A DNA stretch of 64,000 bases from GCA-2746605 sp963704835 (GCA_963704835.1 CAVPHW010000032.1:244921-308920); one strand, 5' to 3'; shown: positions 39,908-48,433, counted from the stretch's first letter. Notes: generated by a model not told the origin, from the letters alone. A program made the numbers and translations.

Positions 39908-40633
39908 TTGAGGCTTTCTTTTCTTAAATATATTTTATTTTTTCTTGGGTTTACTCTGCTAGTTGCTCAACCGGAAATTCCTAAATTTAATAGTTATGCT
40001 GTTGATTACACCAAAACTTTATCCAATGATCAGATTAATTATTTGGATAGTTCTTTGAAAATATTTGATGATTCAACATCCAATCAAATTGTTTTTTTTA
40101 TGAACAGCACTTTGGATGGATACCCAATTGAAATGTTTACCCAAGAAACTGCTGAAGCAAATAAAATTGGAACCAAAGAAAATAATAATGGGGTACTATT
40201 TTATGTGGCTAAAGAAGATAGAAAAATGAGGATTGAAGTTGGATATGGTTTAGAGGGTGCACTTCCAGATGCATTAGCAAGTTCCATAATTAGAAATGAA
40301 GTTACTCCATATTTTAAGAGAAATCAATATTACGAAGGCACTCTTGCCGGATTGAATGGAATAATTGCTGCCACAAGAGGTGAGTATTCTGGGAATCAAA
40401 ATAGCGATGAAGAAGAGAAAATCCCTATTGGAATTATTATTTTTGCAATTTTCTTCATTTATATTCTTTTCAAGAATAGGAAAAAAGGTGGCAAGGGTGG
40501 TGGATTTATATATTATGGCGGCGGTTTGGGTGGAAGAAGTGGTGGATTTGGTAGTTCGAGTGGTGGAAGTTTTGGTGGATTTAGCGGAGGTGGTGGTTCA
40601 TTTGGAGGTGGTGGAGCTAGCGGAAGTTGGTAA
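39908..40633 (+). CDS. TPM-domain (YgcG-like) membrane protein with Gly-rich tail
   Basis: 241 residues from a TTG start directly after the LemA stop; an ATG alternative would lose the signal peptide (LSFLKYILFFLGFTLLVAQ). The TPM domain (about 30-150) has VDYTKTLSNDQINYLDSSLKIFDD and LFYVAKEDRKMRIEVGYGLEGALPDALASSIIRNEVTPYF. A membrane helix (about 171-186, IGIIIFAIFFIYILFK) and a glycine/serine tail ending GGGGASGSW follow. This organisation is typical of the LemA partner; role unknown. Confidence 0.92.
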   Translation: MRLSFLKYILFFLGFTLLVAQPEIPKFNSYAVDYTKTLSNDQINYLDSSLKIFDDSTSNQIVFFMNSTLDGYPIEMFTQETAEANKIGTKENNNGVLFYVAKEDRKMRIEVGYGLEGALPDALASSIIRNEVTPYFKRNQYYEGTLAGLNGIIAATRGEYSGNQNSDEEEKIPIGIIIFAIFFIYILFKNRKKGGKGGGFIYYGGGLGGRSGGFGSSSGGSFGGFSGGGGSFGGGGASGSW

Positions 40634-40694
40634 TGCTAAATAATACTTTATTATCTTGATATTAGATTTCCGATTTCTTACTTTTGGGTGTTAT

Positions 40695-41054
40695 ATGTTT
40701 GATATTACGAATGGTGTTCATTTATTTAATGATTCTGATTTTTTTTCTGCTCATGATTTTTTTGAAGATATTTGGATGGAAGCAGAAAGAAATGAAAAAG
40801 CATTCTTTCAAGGGATGGTCCAAGTATCAGTTGGCTGCTATCATTTAATATGCGGGAATTTTAAGGGTGCTAAGAGTCAATTAACTAAAGGTATTTCCAA
40901 ATTGAATAAATATTTACCTTTTTATTATGGTCTAAATTTGGATAAATTCATTAAGCAATTAACATTTTTATTAGATAATCTTATTAAAAAAGAGATAACA
41001 AAAAAAATTCCAACAATAGAATTAACAACTAACAAAACATTATTAGGAGAATAG
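40695..41054 (+). CDS. DUF309 family protein
   Basis: 119 residues from ATG 40695; an in-frame ATG 13 codons earlier gives a Phe-rich extension unlike the family. Conserved DUF309 pattern: LFNDSDFFSAHDFFEDIWMEAE (about 7-28), then FFQGMVQVSVGCYHLICGNFKGAKSQLTKGISKL. The family is a small helical fold, sometimes said to have a metal-like HxxxE arrangement (here HDFFEDIW); no function is known. It precedes the ferredoxin gene by 2 bases. Confidence 0.82.
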   Translation: MFDITNGVHLFNDSDFFSAHDFFEDIWMEAERNEKAFFQGMVQVSVGCYHLICGNFKGAKSQLTKGISKLNKYLPFYYGLNLDKFIKQLTFLLDNLIKKEITKKIPTIELTTNKTLLGE

Positions 41055-41056
41055 TT

Positions 41057-41392
41057 ATGGCAATAATGATAACTGACGAATGTATCAATTGTGGCGCTTG
41101 CGAACCAGAATGCCCAAATACAGCAATTTACGAAGGCGGAAATGAATGGAGTTTAGCCGGTAACACATATAGTGACGGTGACGCATCACCTTCTGGAGCA
41201 GATGGCTTTTATTCCGATGAATTTTTCTACATTGTTCCAGATAAATGTACTGAATGTAAAGGTTTCCATGATGAACCACAATGCGCTGCTGTTTGTCCAG
41301 TTGATTGCTGCGTTCCAGATCCAAAACATGAAGAAGATGAAGAAACTTTGTTAAAAAGAAAAGACTATCTTGACGAAGTAGAAAATAGATAA
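41057..41392 (+). CDS. YfhL-family 2x[4Fe-4S] ferredoxin
   Basis: 111 residues. First cluster motif CINCGACEPECP (Cys 9, 12, 15, 19); second CTECKGFHDEPQCAAVCPVDCC (about 74-95), with the spacer between the second and third cysteines enlarged as in YfhL/Allochromatium-type ferredoxins. An insertion of about 30 residues (EGGNEWSLAGNTYSDGDASP) lies between, longer than in the basic family. Low-potential electron carrier; partner unknown. TAGGAGAAT before the ATG. Ends at a clear terminator. Confidence 0.93.
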   Translation: MAIMITDECINCGACEPECPNTAIYEGGNEWSLAGNTYSDGDASPSGADGFYSDEFFYIVPDKCTECKGFHDEPQCAAVCPVDCCVPDPKHEEDEETLLKRKDYLDEVENR

Positions 41393-41417
41393 GTTTTTTT
41401 ATTTTATTTATATTAAA

Positions 41418-41448
41418 AACCGTGTAAGATTTTCTTATGCGGTTTTTT
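41418..41448 (+). terminator. rho-independent terminator after the ferredoxin gene
   Basis: AACCGTGTAAG (41418-41428) pairs with CTTATGCGGTT (41434-41444), using two G-U pairs, followed by T to 41448. The A-run on the other side makes it work in either direction. Confidence 0.87.
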
Positions 41449-41502
41449 ATTTTTAAAAATGTTATTGAAATACGTTAACATAATATAAACAAACATAATA
41501 TT

Positions 41503-42351
41503 ATGAAAATTGGAAAATACAATATAAGTGTTTTAGAAACCGGCACATTCGCTTTAGATGGTGGAGCAATGTTTGGAATAATTCCAAAACCACTTTGGCA
41601 TAAGACAAATACTTCGGATGAAAAAAACAGAATAACTCTTGGGGCAAGATGTTTATTACTTAAATCGGATACTAAAAATATCCTTGTTGATAGCGGTCTT
41701 GGGAACAATTGGGATGAAAAATTTAATTCAATTTATTCTGTTAATCAAAATGAAAATGATTTAATGAGTTCATTGGAAAAAAATGGACTTAACCCAAGCG
41801 ATATAACTGATGTAATTTTAACCCATTTACACTTTGATCATACTGGAGGATCAACAAAATTTGAAAATGGAACATTTATCCCAACTTTTCCAAATGCAAA
41901 ATATTATATTCAAAAAAAGCACTTTGAATGGGCAATCAATCCATCCGACAGAGATAAAGGGAGTTTTATTCCGCATACATTTATGCCTTTATTTGAAACT
42001 GGAGTTTTAAATTTCATTGATGGAGATTATGATTTTGATGAAGAAATACAACTTTTACCAATAAATGGTCACACAATTGCTCAACAAATGGTGAAAATTT
42101 CAGATTCTTCTAACACATTTCTATTTTGTGGGGACTTAATTCCAACAATGTACCATATTCCCGTCCCTTATGTAATGGGATATGATATTCAGCCATTAGA
42201 AACAGTTAAAGAAAAACAAAAATATCTTAATCTTGCGGTCAAGGGAAATTGGAAACTTATTTTTGAACATGATCATATAAACGTATGTGCAACAGTCCAA
42301 AAGACAGAAAAAGGATATTCTTATAAAGAAGGATTTACAGAATTAAAATGA
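41503..42351 (+). CDS. MBL-fold metallo-hydrolase
   Basis: 282 residues with the metallo-beta-lactamase signature THLHFDHTGG at about 107-116, preceded by LLLKSDTKNILVDSGLGNNW and followed by YIQKKHFEWAINPSDRDKGSF, PINGHTIAQQMV (metal-binding His), LFCGDLIPTMYH (bridging Asp), and FEHDHINVC (last His). Resembles the lactonase/AttM-like and hydrolase subgroup; substrate unknown. Start of a new unit after the terminator at 41448. It overlaps the Rieske gene by ATGA, so the two are coupled. Confidence 0.9.
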   Translation: MKIGKYNISVLETGTFALDGGAMFGIIPKPLWHKTNTSDEKNRITLGARCLLLKSDTKNILVDSGLGNNWDEKFNSIYSVNQNENDLMSSLEKNGLNPSDITDVILTHLHFDHTGGSTKFENGTFIPTFPNAKYYIQKKHFEWAINPSDRDKGSFIPHTFMPLFETGVLNFIDGDYDFDEEIQLLPINGHTIAQQMVKISDSSNTFLFCGDLIPTMYHIPVPYVMGYDIQPLETVKEKQKYLNLAVKGNWKLIFEHDHINVCATVQKTEKGYSYKEGFTELK

Positions 42352-42686
42352 TTAATGAAAAAGATGATTTTACCTTTGCTTGCTATATTTCTGACTTGAA
42401 AGATTCTGTCGGAAAAAGATTTTATATCAATGATGTTGATATAGCATTATTTAAAGTTGATGAAAAAATATTTGCGGTAAGTAATATTTGTACACATCAG
42501 AAAGCCGCCAGTATTTATGAAGGATTTGTTGAAGACAATTGTGTTGTTTGTCCTTTGCATGGATGGACTTTTAATCTAGAGAACGGTAACTTAACCAGCG
42601 GTAGCAGAGGGCTTACCTCTTATGAAACCCTAATTATAGAAGATAAGATTTATGTAAAGGTTGAAGATAAAAAAATAGATTGGTAA
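42348..42686 (+). CDS. Rieske [2Fe-2S] protein
   Basis: 112 residues. Cluster ligands: Cys48 and His50 in ICTHQKAAS and Cys68 and His71 in VVCPLHGWTF. This is the soluble type, as in NirD or dioxygenase ferredoxins (CTH...CPLHGW with 17 residues between). Likely an electron carrier for an oxygenase or a redox partner of the MBL-fold hydrolase with which it is translationally coupled (ATGA). No oxygenase gene is nearby. Confidence 0.92.
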   Translation: MINEKDDFTFACYISDLKDSVGKRFYINDVDIALFKVDEKIFAVSNICTHQKAASIYEGFVEDNCVVCPLHGWTFNLENGNLTSGSRGLTSYETLIIEDKIYVKVEDKKIDW

Positions 42687-42780
42687 TATTTATTTCTCGT
42701 TAAACCATTTTGTTTTGTGATCCAGTTTTTGGATGCAGAAATCCTCTATAATTATTAAAAAACATTCTCAAATAATAAAT

Positions 42781-43632
42781 ATGTTGAAAGAAAAAATCAT
42801 AACGAAAGCTGAGCAACTAGGATTTAGTTTGGTTGGTTTTACGGAATCTCAAATATTAAATGAAGATGTAGAACATCTTGAAAGTTGGTTAAAGAAAGGC
42901 TATCAATCTGGAATGAATTACATGGAAAGGAATATTGATAAACGGAATGATGTAAATCAAATTCTAGAAAACTGCAAAAGCGTAATATCATTAGGTATGA
43001 ATTATTTTATCGATGAAAAATTTGAGGAAGCTGCTGAGAGTGGGAAAGTATCAAGGTATGCTTGGGGAAAAGACTATCATTTAATTATTTGGGAAAAATT
43101 AGATTTACTTATAGACTTTATAAAAAAAAATGAACCAAATTTTGAAGCAAAAAGCTATGTAGATACCGGTCCGGTTATGGATAAAGTTTGGGCGGTTAAA
43201 GCTGGATTAGGTTGGCAGGGAAAACATAGCAATATTATCAACAAGGAGATTGGCAGTTGGTTTTTTATCGCAAATATTTTTACGAATCAATCATTTGAAA
43301 ATTACAATAAACCAATTGGTGATTTTTGTGGAAGTTGTACAGCATGTATTGACGCCTGCCCAACAGATGCAATTGTTGAAGATTATGTTGTTGATGCTAA
43401 TAAATGTATCTCGTATTTGACTATTGAGAACAAAAATAATATTCCAGATGGATTTATTGGTAAATTTGAGAACTGGATTTTTGGTTGTGACATATGCCAG
43501 GATGTATGTCCTTGGAATATAAAATTTGCCAAGCAAACACCAGTAGTTGATTTTAAGAAAGTCGAAAACAAAAATATTTCTTTATCTGAAATAGAAAAAA
43601 TGGATAATAATCAATTTAAAGCTAGTTTTTAA
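42781..43632 (+). CDS. queG: epoxyqueuosine reductase QueG
   Basis: 283 residues from ATG 42781, which begins like the family (MLKEKIITKAEQLGFSLVGF); an ATG 16 codons earlier is also open, and neither has a clear SD. Cobalamin/iron-sulfur enzyme completing queuosine in tRNA. Present: the B12-binding region (SVISLGMNYF, SRYAWGKDYH), VDTGPVMDKVWAVKAGLGWQGKH (the catalytic Asp), and two 4Fe-4S sets CGSCTACIDACP and CDICQDVCPWN. It ends soon after the second cluster, shorter than the about 380 residues of HEAT-repeat forms; short forms are known. Confidence 0.9.
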   Translation: MLKEKIITKAEQLGFSLVGFTESQILNEDVEHLESWLKKGYQSGMNYMERNIDKRNDVNQILENCKSVISLGMNYFIDEKFEEAAESGKVSRYAWGKDYHLIIWEKLDLLIDFIKKNEPNFEAKSYVDTGPVMDKVWAVKAGLGWQGKHSNIINKEIGSWFFIANIFTNQSFENYNKPIGDFCGSCTACIDACPTDAIVEDYVVDANKCISYLTIENKNNIPDGFIGKFENWIFGCDICQDVCPWNIKFAKQTPVVDFKKVENKNISLSEIEKMDNNQFKASF

Positions 43633-43668
43633 GAGAGTCCGATTTTAAGAACTAAATTAAAAGGACTT

Positions 43669-43688
43669 AAAAGGAATGCAGCCTTTTT
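43669..43688 (+). terminator. weak rho-independent terminator after queG
   Basis: AAAAGG (43669-43674), loop AATGCAG, CCTTTT (43682-43687), then T. Only two G-C pairs, so efficiency is doubtful. Confidence 0.5.
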
Positions 43689-43773
43689 ACAAAATAACTA
43701 TTGAACCTATTTTTTAAAAATTGAATCTAATTCATAATTGAATTGAGTATTAAAAAGTAATTGGAGTAAAATT

Positions 43774-44724
43774 ATGTCAGAAAATCATCACAAAGTCGTA
43801 ATTATTGGTTCCGGTCCTGCAGGATTAACTGCTGCAATTTATTCAGCGCGCGCTAATCTAAGTCCGGTAATTTATGAAGGTATGCAACCTGGTGGGCAGT
43901 TAACAATTACCACTGAAGTTGAAAACTATCCTGGATTTGAAGATGGAATTCAAGGTCCAGAACTTATGGATATTATGCGCAAGCAAGCTTGCAAATTTGG
44001 AGCTAAATGTGAATTCAAAGAAATTACAGAAGTAGATTTTTCTCAAAAACCGTTTAAATTGAAAGCTGACGATAAAGAAATAACCGCAGATACAGTCATC
44101 ATATCGACTGGTGCAAGCGCAAAATTATTACGAATTGAAAGTGAAACAAAATATATGGGTTATGGAGTTTCGGCTTGTGCTACTTGCGATGGATTTTTCT
44201 ATAAAGGGTTAAAAGTTTTAGTTGTAGGTGGTGGAGATACAGCATTGGAAGAAGCAATTTATTTAACAAACTTCGCTTCAGAAGTTGTTATTGTGCATAG
44301 AAGAGAAGGATTTAGAGCTTCGCAAATTATGCTTGATAGAGCGAAGAAAAACCCTAAAATATCTTTTGCACTGAATAAAACCGTTAAAGAAGTATTGGGC
44401 GAAGAGAACATGGGGATTAAAAAAGTTACAGGTGCTTTGTTGGAAAATACTTTAGATGGAAGTACGGAAAAAATTAAAACAGATGGAATATTCATAGCAA
44501 TTGGTCATCAACCCAATACAAAATTGTTTAAAGGACAATTAGATATGGATGAAACTGGCTATCTAAAAGTTAAGTCAGGTTCAACTTATACAAATATTGA
44601 AGGTGTTTTTGCCGCGGGTGATGTTGCTGATAAAACTTACCGACAAGCAGTTACTGCTGCCGGGACTGGTTGCATGGCTGCTTTAGATTCTCAACGCTGG
44701 TTAGAAGATAAAGAGATGGTTTAA
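43774..44724 (+). CDS. trxB: thioredoxin-disulfide reductase
   Basis: 316 residues. NADPH-dependent flavoenzyme that reduces thioredoxin, which would in turn supply msrC. FAD-binding GSGPAGLTAAIYSARA (12-27), redox-active CATC in SACATCDGFFYKG (about 134-137), NADPH-binding VVGGGDTALEEAIYLT, and the C-terminal FAD motif VFAAGDVADKTYRQAVTAAGTG. TTGGAG lies before the ATG. Monocistronic between a weak terminator and the inverted-repeat element at 44733. Confidence 0.97.
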   Translation: MSENHHKVVIIGSGPAGLTAAIYSARANLSPVIYEGMQPGGQLTITTEVENYPGFEDGIQGPELMDIMRKQACKFGAKCEFKEITEVDFSQKPFKLKADDKEITADTVIISTGASAKLLRIESETKYMGYGVSACATCDGFFYKGLKVLVVGGGDTALEEAIYLTNFASEVVIVHRREGFRASQIMLDRAKKNPKISFALNKTVKEVLGEENMGIKKVTGALLENTLDGSTEKIKTDGIFIAIGHQPNTKLFKGQLDMDETGYLKVKSGSTYTNIEGVFAAGDVADKTYRQAVTAAGTGCMAALDSQRWLEDKEMV

Positions 44725-44732
44725 GCCAAACT

Positions 44733-44828
44733 GTCATTCCAGTTTTTGCGGTTGTTTGCAAAATACCGGAATCTATAAAAATTCAAATTTAGATGCCGGT
44801 ATTCCTAAAAATTGGAAACCGGCATGAC
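44733..44828. repeat. 96-bp nested inverted repeat (REP/MITE-like element or terminator)
   Basis: Outer arms GTCATTCC (44733-44740) and GGCATGAC (44821-44828) match at 7 of 8 positions, and inner arms AATACCGG (44762-44769) and CCGGTATT (44796-44803) match perfectly. It fills the gap between trxB and the DUF6249 gene, which read towards it. GC content is higher than flanking gaps. Whether other copies exist in the genome cannot be seen here. Confidence 0.55.
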
Positions 44829-44848
44829 CAAATAAGATCAACTCAATT

Positions 44849-45232
44849 TTAGTTTATACTGCTTTTTTCATCTTCTTTTTCAAACTTACGAGAAATAAAG
44901 AAAGCCGCTACAAACCCCAATCCTGTTAATGTGATTATAGAAAGTGGGATTAAACCCTCATTCAGATGAGCACTATCTGCCATAACTCCTAACCCAACAC
45001 CTAATCCAGCACCAACTGTGATAATCCCTAATTTTAGCCAAGTATAAGGATTTCTCTTTGATTTAAAGAGCTCGGAAATTTGTTCCGGAGTTAATCCTTT
45101 TTCTATCATCATTTGTCGTTCTCTTGCTCTAAAGTATATATAAGAAACAATAACTAAACCAATAATTAGTGTAATAAGTATTCCAGTTATAGGTCCCATA
45201 ATTGCTTCAGCCATTAATTGATTTTGGTACAT
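44849..45232 (-). CDS. DUF6249-like membrane protein
   Basis: 127 residues from ATG 45232, chosen because AAGGAG stands 7 bases upstream; an ATG 12 codons earlier has none. Three hydrophobic segments: an N-terminal one (GPITGILITLIIGLVIVSYIYF), then a cytoplasmic-type loop RARERQMMIEKGLTPEQISELFKSK, and two more (IITVGAGLGVGLGVMA; IPLSIITLTGLGFVAAFFI). This order fits the DUF6249 family, often near ECF sigma genes in Bacteroidota. It is divergent from such a sigma gene here, sharing a symmetric promoter region. Function unknown. Confidence 0.78.
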   Translation of the reverse strand: MYQNQLMAEAIMGPITGILITLIIGLVIVSYIYFRARERQMMIEKGLTPEQISELFKSKRNPYTWLKLGIITVGAGLGVGLGVMADSAHLNEGLIPLSIITLTGLGFVAAFFISRKFEKEDEKSSIN

Positions 45233-45287
45233 AATAATTCTCCTTAAACTTAATTTCTGCAATAACAATTTTTGTTCTCACTTCTTT

Positions 45288-45364
45288 GGACTAAGATTGC
45301 ACTACAAAAGGTTACACAGTTTTGTAAATTATTTTTTGTAACCTTTACTTATTATTTTAGTCTA
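45288..45364. promoter_or_regulatory. divergent ECF-type promoters sharing a palindrome
   Basis: GTAACCTTT (45338-45346, plus strand) and its complement AAAGGTTAC (45307-45315) form a 9-bp perfect inverted repeat. Each arm can act as a -35 element: on plus, TGTAAC then 17 bases then GTC in TTTTAGTCTAAA; on minus, TGTAAC then 19 bases then GTC in CTTAGTCCAAA. So both the sigma gene and DUF6249 gene carry the same two-part element, pointing to autoregulation by this ECF sigma factor. Confidence 0.6.
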
Positions 45365-45374
45365 AAAATGTAAG

Positions 45375-45941
45375 ATGAAAAAACTCTCTGATATCGAAAT
45401 AATTGATTCTGTTCTTAAAGGAAATGAAAACGACTATACCCTGATTATTGATAGGTATAAGAACAAAGCTTTTTCTTTACTAGTTAACATTCTCAAGAAT
45501 AACATGGATGCTGAGGAAGCTTTGCAAGATAGTTTTATCAAAGCATATAATTCATTAAATACATTTCGTCGTGATGCTCAATTTTCGACTTGGTTTTATA
45601 AAATAGTATATAATACTGGGTTGACAATTATTGTTGCAAAAAAAAGAAAAATAGAAATGGAAATGAGCTCAATTGATGATATGCATACTCTAAAAGATGA
45701 AGATAATAAAGTATATTCAACCACCGAAAATAAAAAAGAATATTTAATTAAAATGGTGGAGAAATTGCCGATTAGAAATTCACTTGTATTAATTTTATTC
45801 TATTTGGATAACTTATCACTAAAAGAAATTAGTGAAGTTCTAGATCTATCACTTGTTAATTGTAAAGTTTTATTACATAGATCAAGAAATTTATTAAGAG
45901 ATTTACTGATTCAACATAATTACCAAGAGGAACTGCTATGA
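45375..45941 (+). CDS. ECF-type RNA polymerase sigma factor
   Basis: A 188-residue sigma-70 family protein with region 2 (DYTLIIDRYKNKAFSLLVNILKNNMDAEEALQDSFIKAYNSLNTFRRDAQFSTWFYKIVYNTGL, about 14-77) and region 4 (LVLILFYLDNLSLKEISEVLDLSLVNCKVLLHRSRNLLRDLL, about 138-180); no regions 1 or 3, as in ECF factors. The candidate transcription start is only a few bases before its ATG, so the message may be nearly leaderless. Its 3' end overlaps the next gene by ATGA. Confidence 0.93.
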   Translation: MKKLSDIEIIDSVLKGNENDYTLIIDRYKNKAFSLLVNILKNNMDAEEALQDSFIKAYNSLNTFRRDAQFSTWFYKIVYNTGLTIIVAKKRKIEMEMSSIDDMHTLKDEDNKVYSTTENKKEYLIKMVEKLPIRNSLVLILFYLDNLSLKEISEVLDLSLVNCKVLLHRSRNLLRDLLIQHNYQEELL

Positions 45942-46459
45942 AGAATAATTATGACGAACTTATAAATAAATATTTAGATAACGAATTAGAATTACCTGAA
46001 TTACAGAATGTGAATGAGTTAATTAAGACAGACTCGGAATTTAATATTAAATTATCGACACAAAAATATGTCCACCAAAGTCTTTATGAATTGCCGGTTT
46101 TTTCTGCACCATTGGGAATAACTGAAAAAATTATGAATAGGCTAGCATCCAAGCTTAGTAGTAAGTATCAAAAAAACTATTTCTTCAGAGGTATTGTTGC
46201 TTCTTTGATGCTTATTTTAACAGCGGTTTTATTTATGTTTTTCTTTTTTGCTCAAGACCTTCAATTTATTCAGGAAGCACCATCTGTAACTGATCTTGTA
46301 CAAAATTACACTAGTCCTGTAATTACAACACTTTATTCGTTTTTAACATCAGAACTTTTTCGAACTATTTCGGGAATTACCGGGTTTATTATTCTACTAA
46401 GTTTCTATTTTACATTAAACTCATTTAAAGAGTTCAAAGATAGAATTAAGCATTTTTAA
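45938..46459 (+). CDS. putative anti-sigma factor, membrane-bound
   Basis: 173 residues. N-terminal about 75 residues are cytoplasmic-type with the start YDELINKYLDNELELPELQNVNELI, the zinc-less anti-sigma-like helix pattern seen next to Bacteroidota ECF factors. There is no HxxxCxxC zinc motif. Two membrane helices follow (about 84-107, GIVASLMLILTAVLFMFFFFA; and about 145-163, GITGFIILLSFYFTL). Overlap with the sigma gene (ATGA) supports a sigma/anti-sigma pair. The input signal is unknown. Confidence 0.72.
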   Translation: MKNNYDELINKYLDNELELPELQNVNELIKTDSEFNIKLSTQKYVHQSLYELPVFSAPLGITEKIMNRLASKLSSKYQKNYFFRGIVASLMLILTAVLFMFFFFAQDLQFIQEAPSVTDLVQNYTSPVITTLYSFLTSELFRTISGITGFIILLSFYFTLNSFKEFKDRIKHF

Positions 46460-46517
46460 TCAAATCTATATTGCTCTGCATACTTAATAATTCTCTAAGA
46501 TTTTTCCTTATCTTTAT

Positions 46518-46538
46518 AACTCAAAATAAAAGTGAGTT
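46518..46538 (+). promoter_or_regulatory. hairpin abutting the era start codon
   Basis: AACTCA (46518-46523) pairs with TGAGTT (46533-46538) over a 9-base A-rich loop, ending at the base before ATG. No SD lies in the usual window, so the stem may affect era initiation; only six base pairs, so weak. Confidence 0.35.
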
Positions 46539-47438
46539 ATGGAAATCAAAGCCGGATTTGTGACAATTGTTGGTAAACCTAATGTTGGAAAATCTACACT
46601 TACTAATAGGTTAGTTGGTGAAAACTTATCTATTGTTACAGACAAACCTCAAACAACTAGAAAAAGAGTTCTGGGAATTCTAGATAATAAAGATTATCAA
46701 ATAGTATTTTTAGACACGCCCGGTATATTAGAGCCAAAGTATCTACTTCAGGAAAAATTAATAGAATATGTTGAATCATCCGTAAAAGACGCAGATATTC
46801 TGGTTTTTATGATTGCTGCCAAAGATTTAGAAAAAGAAACAAAAATATTTGATAAAGAAAACTTCAAAAAGATTATATCGAATAAAAAACAGAAAAAAAT
46901 ATTAGTAATTAATAAAATGGACTTATCAAATCCGCAAACGATTAATAATGCCATTACGATATTCGATCAAAATGAGCTGTTTGAAAAAGTGATTCCAATT
47001 TCAGCTTTAGAAAATTTTAATATTGATACATTACTCAGTGCTATTTTAGAATACTTACCAGTTCACCCAAAATTTTTTCCGGAAGATCAACTAACTGATG
47101 AATCGGAGAAATTTTTCGTTTCAGAAAAAATAAGAGAAAAAATATTAGAAATATTTCACGATGAAATCCCATATAGTGTTGAAGTTTATATTGAACAGTT
47201 TATTGAAAGAGAAAGAGGTAAGGATTATATATCTGCTGTAATTGTTGTTGAACGCGATTCCCAAAAACCGATTATTCTTGGAAAAAAAGGGGCGGCAATT
47301 AAGAAACTGGGAAATGCGGCAAGAAAATCTATAGAGGAATTTCTAATGAGAGAAATCTATTTAGAATTACGAGTTAAAGTAAGTGAGAATTGGCGAAAAG
47401 ACAATAGTGCACTTAAAAGTTTTGGTTATACAAATTAG
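46539..47438 (+). CDS. era: GTPase Era
   Basis: 299 residues. Assembly GTPase that binds the 3' end of 16S rRNA (which here keeps the usual GATCACCTCC). G1 GKPNVGKST (12-20), G2 TDKPQTTR, G3 DTPGI, G4 NKMD (about 126-129), then the C-terminal KH domain with IILGKKGAAIKKLGNAARKSIEEFL. Normal length. It begins a run of plus-strand genes to 53.6 kb. Confidence 0.97.
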   Translation: MEIKAGFVTIVGKPNVGKSTLTNRLVGENLSIVTDKPQTTRKRVLGILDNKDYQIVFLDTPGILEPKYLLQEKLIEYVESSVKDADILVFMIAAKDLEKETKIFDKENFKKIISNKKQKKILVINKMDLSNPQTINNAITIFDQNELFEKVIPISALENFNIDTLLSAILEYLPVHPKFFPEDQLTDESEKFFVSEKIREKILEIFHDEIPYSVEVYIEQFIERERGKDYISAVIVVERDSQKPIILGKKGAAIKKLGNAARKSIEEFLMREIYLELRVKVSENWRKDNSALKSFGYTN

Positions 47439-47518
47439 TTAATGGAGTGACTTACACATTTCTCATCCTACAAAACACTTGGTTCAAAATGTTATATATT
47501 AACAAGCATTAAAACAAC

Positions 47519-48433
47519 TTGATATCTTCAAATTCAAAATATAAGTCAGAAGCAATTTTAATACTGGTAACATTACTCTGGGGAGCCACTTTTGTAATTG
47601 TTAAGGAAGCTCTCAATGATGTTTCTTCGATGGCATTTATTGCAATCCGGTTTTTAATTGCTGCTTTAATTTTGCTGCCATTTATGCGGAATAAATCATT
47701 CACCAAACAAAATGTTCGTGCGGGAGTTTTACTTGGGGTATTATTGTTCATGGGATTTGCTACTCAAACCGTTGGATTAAAATATACTTCAGCCACTATT
47801 TCCGGTTTTTTGACTGGGACTGCCGTCATCATGATTCCAATACTTCAAATAATTATTGAGAAAAGAGTTCCAACAAAGGGTGTAGTAATTGGAGCTTTTA
47901 TGGTGATGATTGGAATTGCATTCTTATCAAGCGGAGGTAATTCAATTCTTGGCTTGTTGAATGATTTAGGAAAAAATTTTAATATTGGGGAAGGTCTGAC
48001 TATAGTCTGCGCCTTGTTTTTCGCACTCTATATTATATACCTTGATGTAGAAACTTCTAAATATGATTTTTGGACTCTCTTATTTCTACAAATAGTTACT
48101 ACAGCTGTTTTATCAATATTATTTTTGGGTGTTTTTACTCAAACTAATTTGGAGCCTTTAAAATTGAATTTTACCTCAAATTTAGTTTGGGCAATTTTCT
48201 ACACTTCCATATTCGCAACTTTAATTACTACAGCCCTTCAAACTAAATACCAAAAAAATGTAACTCCGGCTAAAGCTGGAATTATTTTTTCTTTTGAACC
48301 GATATTTGCTGCAACATTTGCCTTCTTTTTATTAGGTGAAAAAATAACTAATTTTGGGTACCTAGGTGCAGGATTGATTATGCTGGGTTTATTGGTTTCT
48401 GAACTTTATGAAAATTTTGTGCAAAGAAAATGA
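47519..48433 (+). CDS. EamA/DMT-superfamily transporter
   Basis: 304 residues with ten hydrophobic segments in two EamA repeats; repeat 1 begins AILILVTLLWGATFVIVKEAL and contains IAIRFLIAALILLPF, repeat 2 contains IVCALFFALYIIYLDV and PAKAGIIFSFEPIFAATFAFFLLGE, a family signature. Probably a metabolite exporter; substrate unknown. TTG start at 47519; no ATG precedes the first helix. It overlaps the acylphosphatase gene by ATGA. Confidence 0.9.
   Translation: MISSNSKYKSEAILILVTLLWGATFVIVKEALNDVSSMAFIAIRFLIAALILLPFMRNKSFTKQNVRAGVLLGVLLFMGFATQTVGLKYTSATISGFLTGTAVIMIPILQIIIEKRVPTKGVVIGAFMVMIGIAFLSSGGNSILGLLNDLGKNFNIGEGLTIVCALFFALYIIYLDVETSKYDFWTLLFLQIVTTAVLSILFLGVFTQTNLEPLKLNFTSNLVWAIFYTSIFATLITTALQTKYQKNVTPAKAGIIFSFEPIFAATFAFFLLGEKITNFGYLGAGLIMLGLLVSELYENFVQRK

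Noticed and set aside
40365..40643. An alternative valine-rich frame over the Gly-rich tail of the TPM protein
   Set aside because: It is the shifted reading of GGT/GGA-rich repeats; the main frame has a signal peptide, TPM domain and the expected Gly-rich end.
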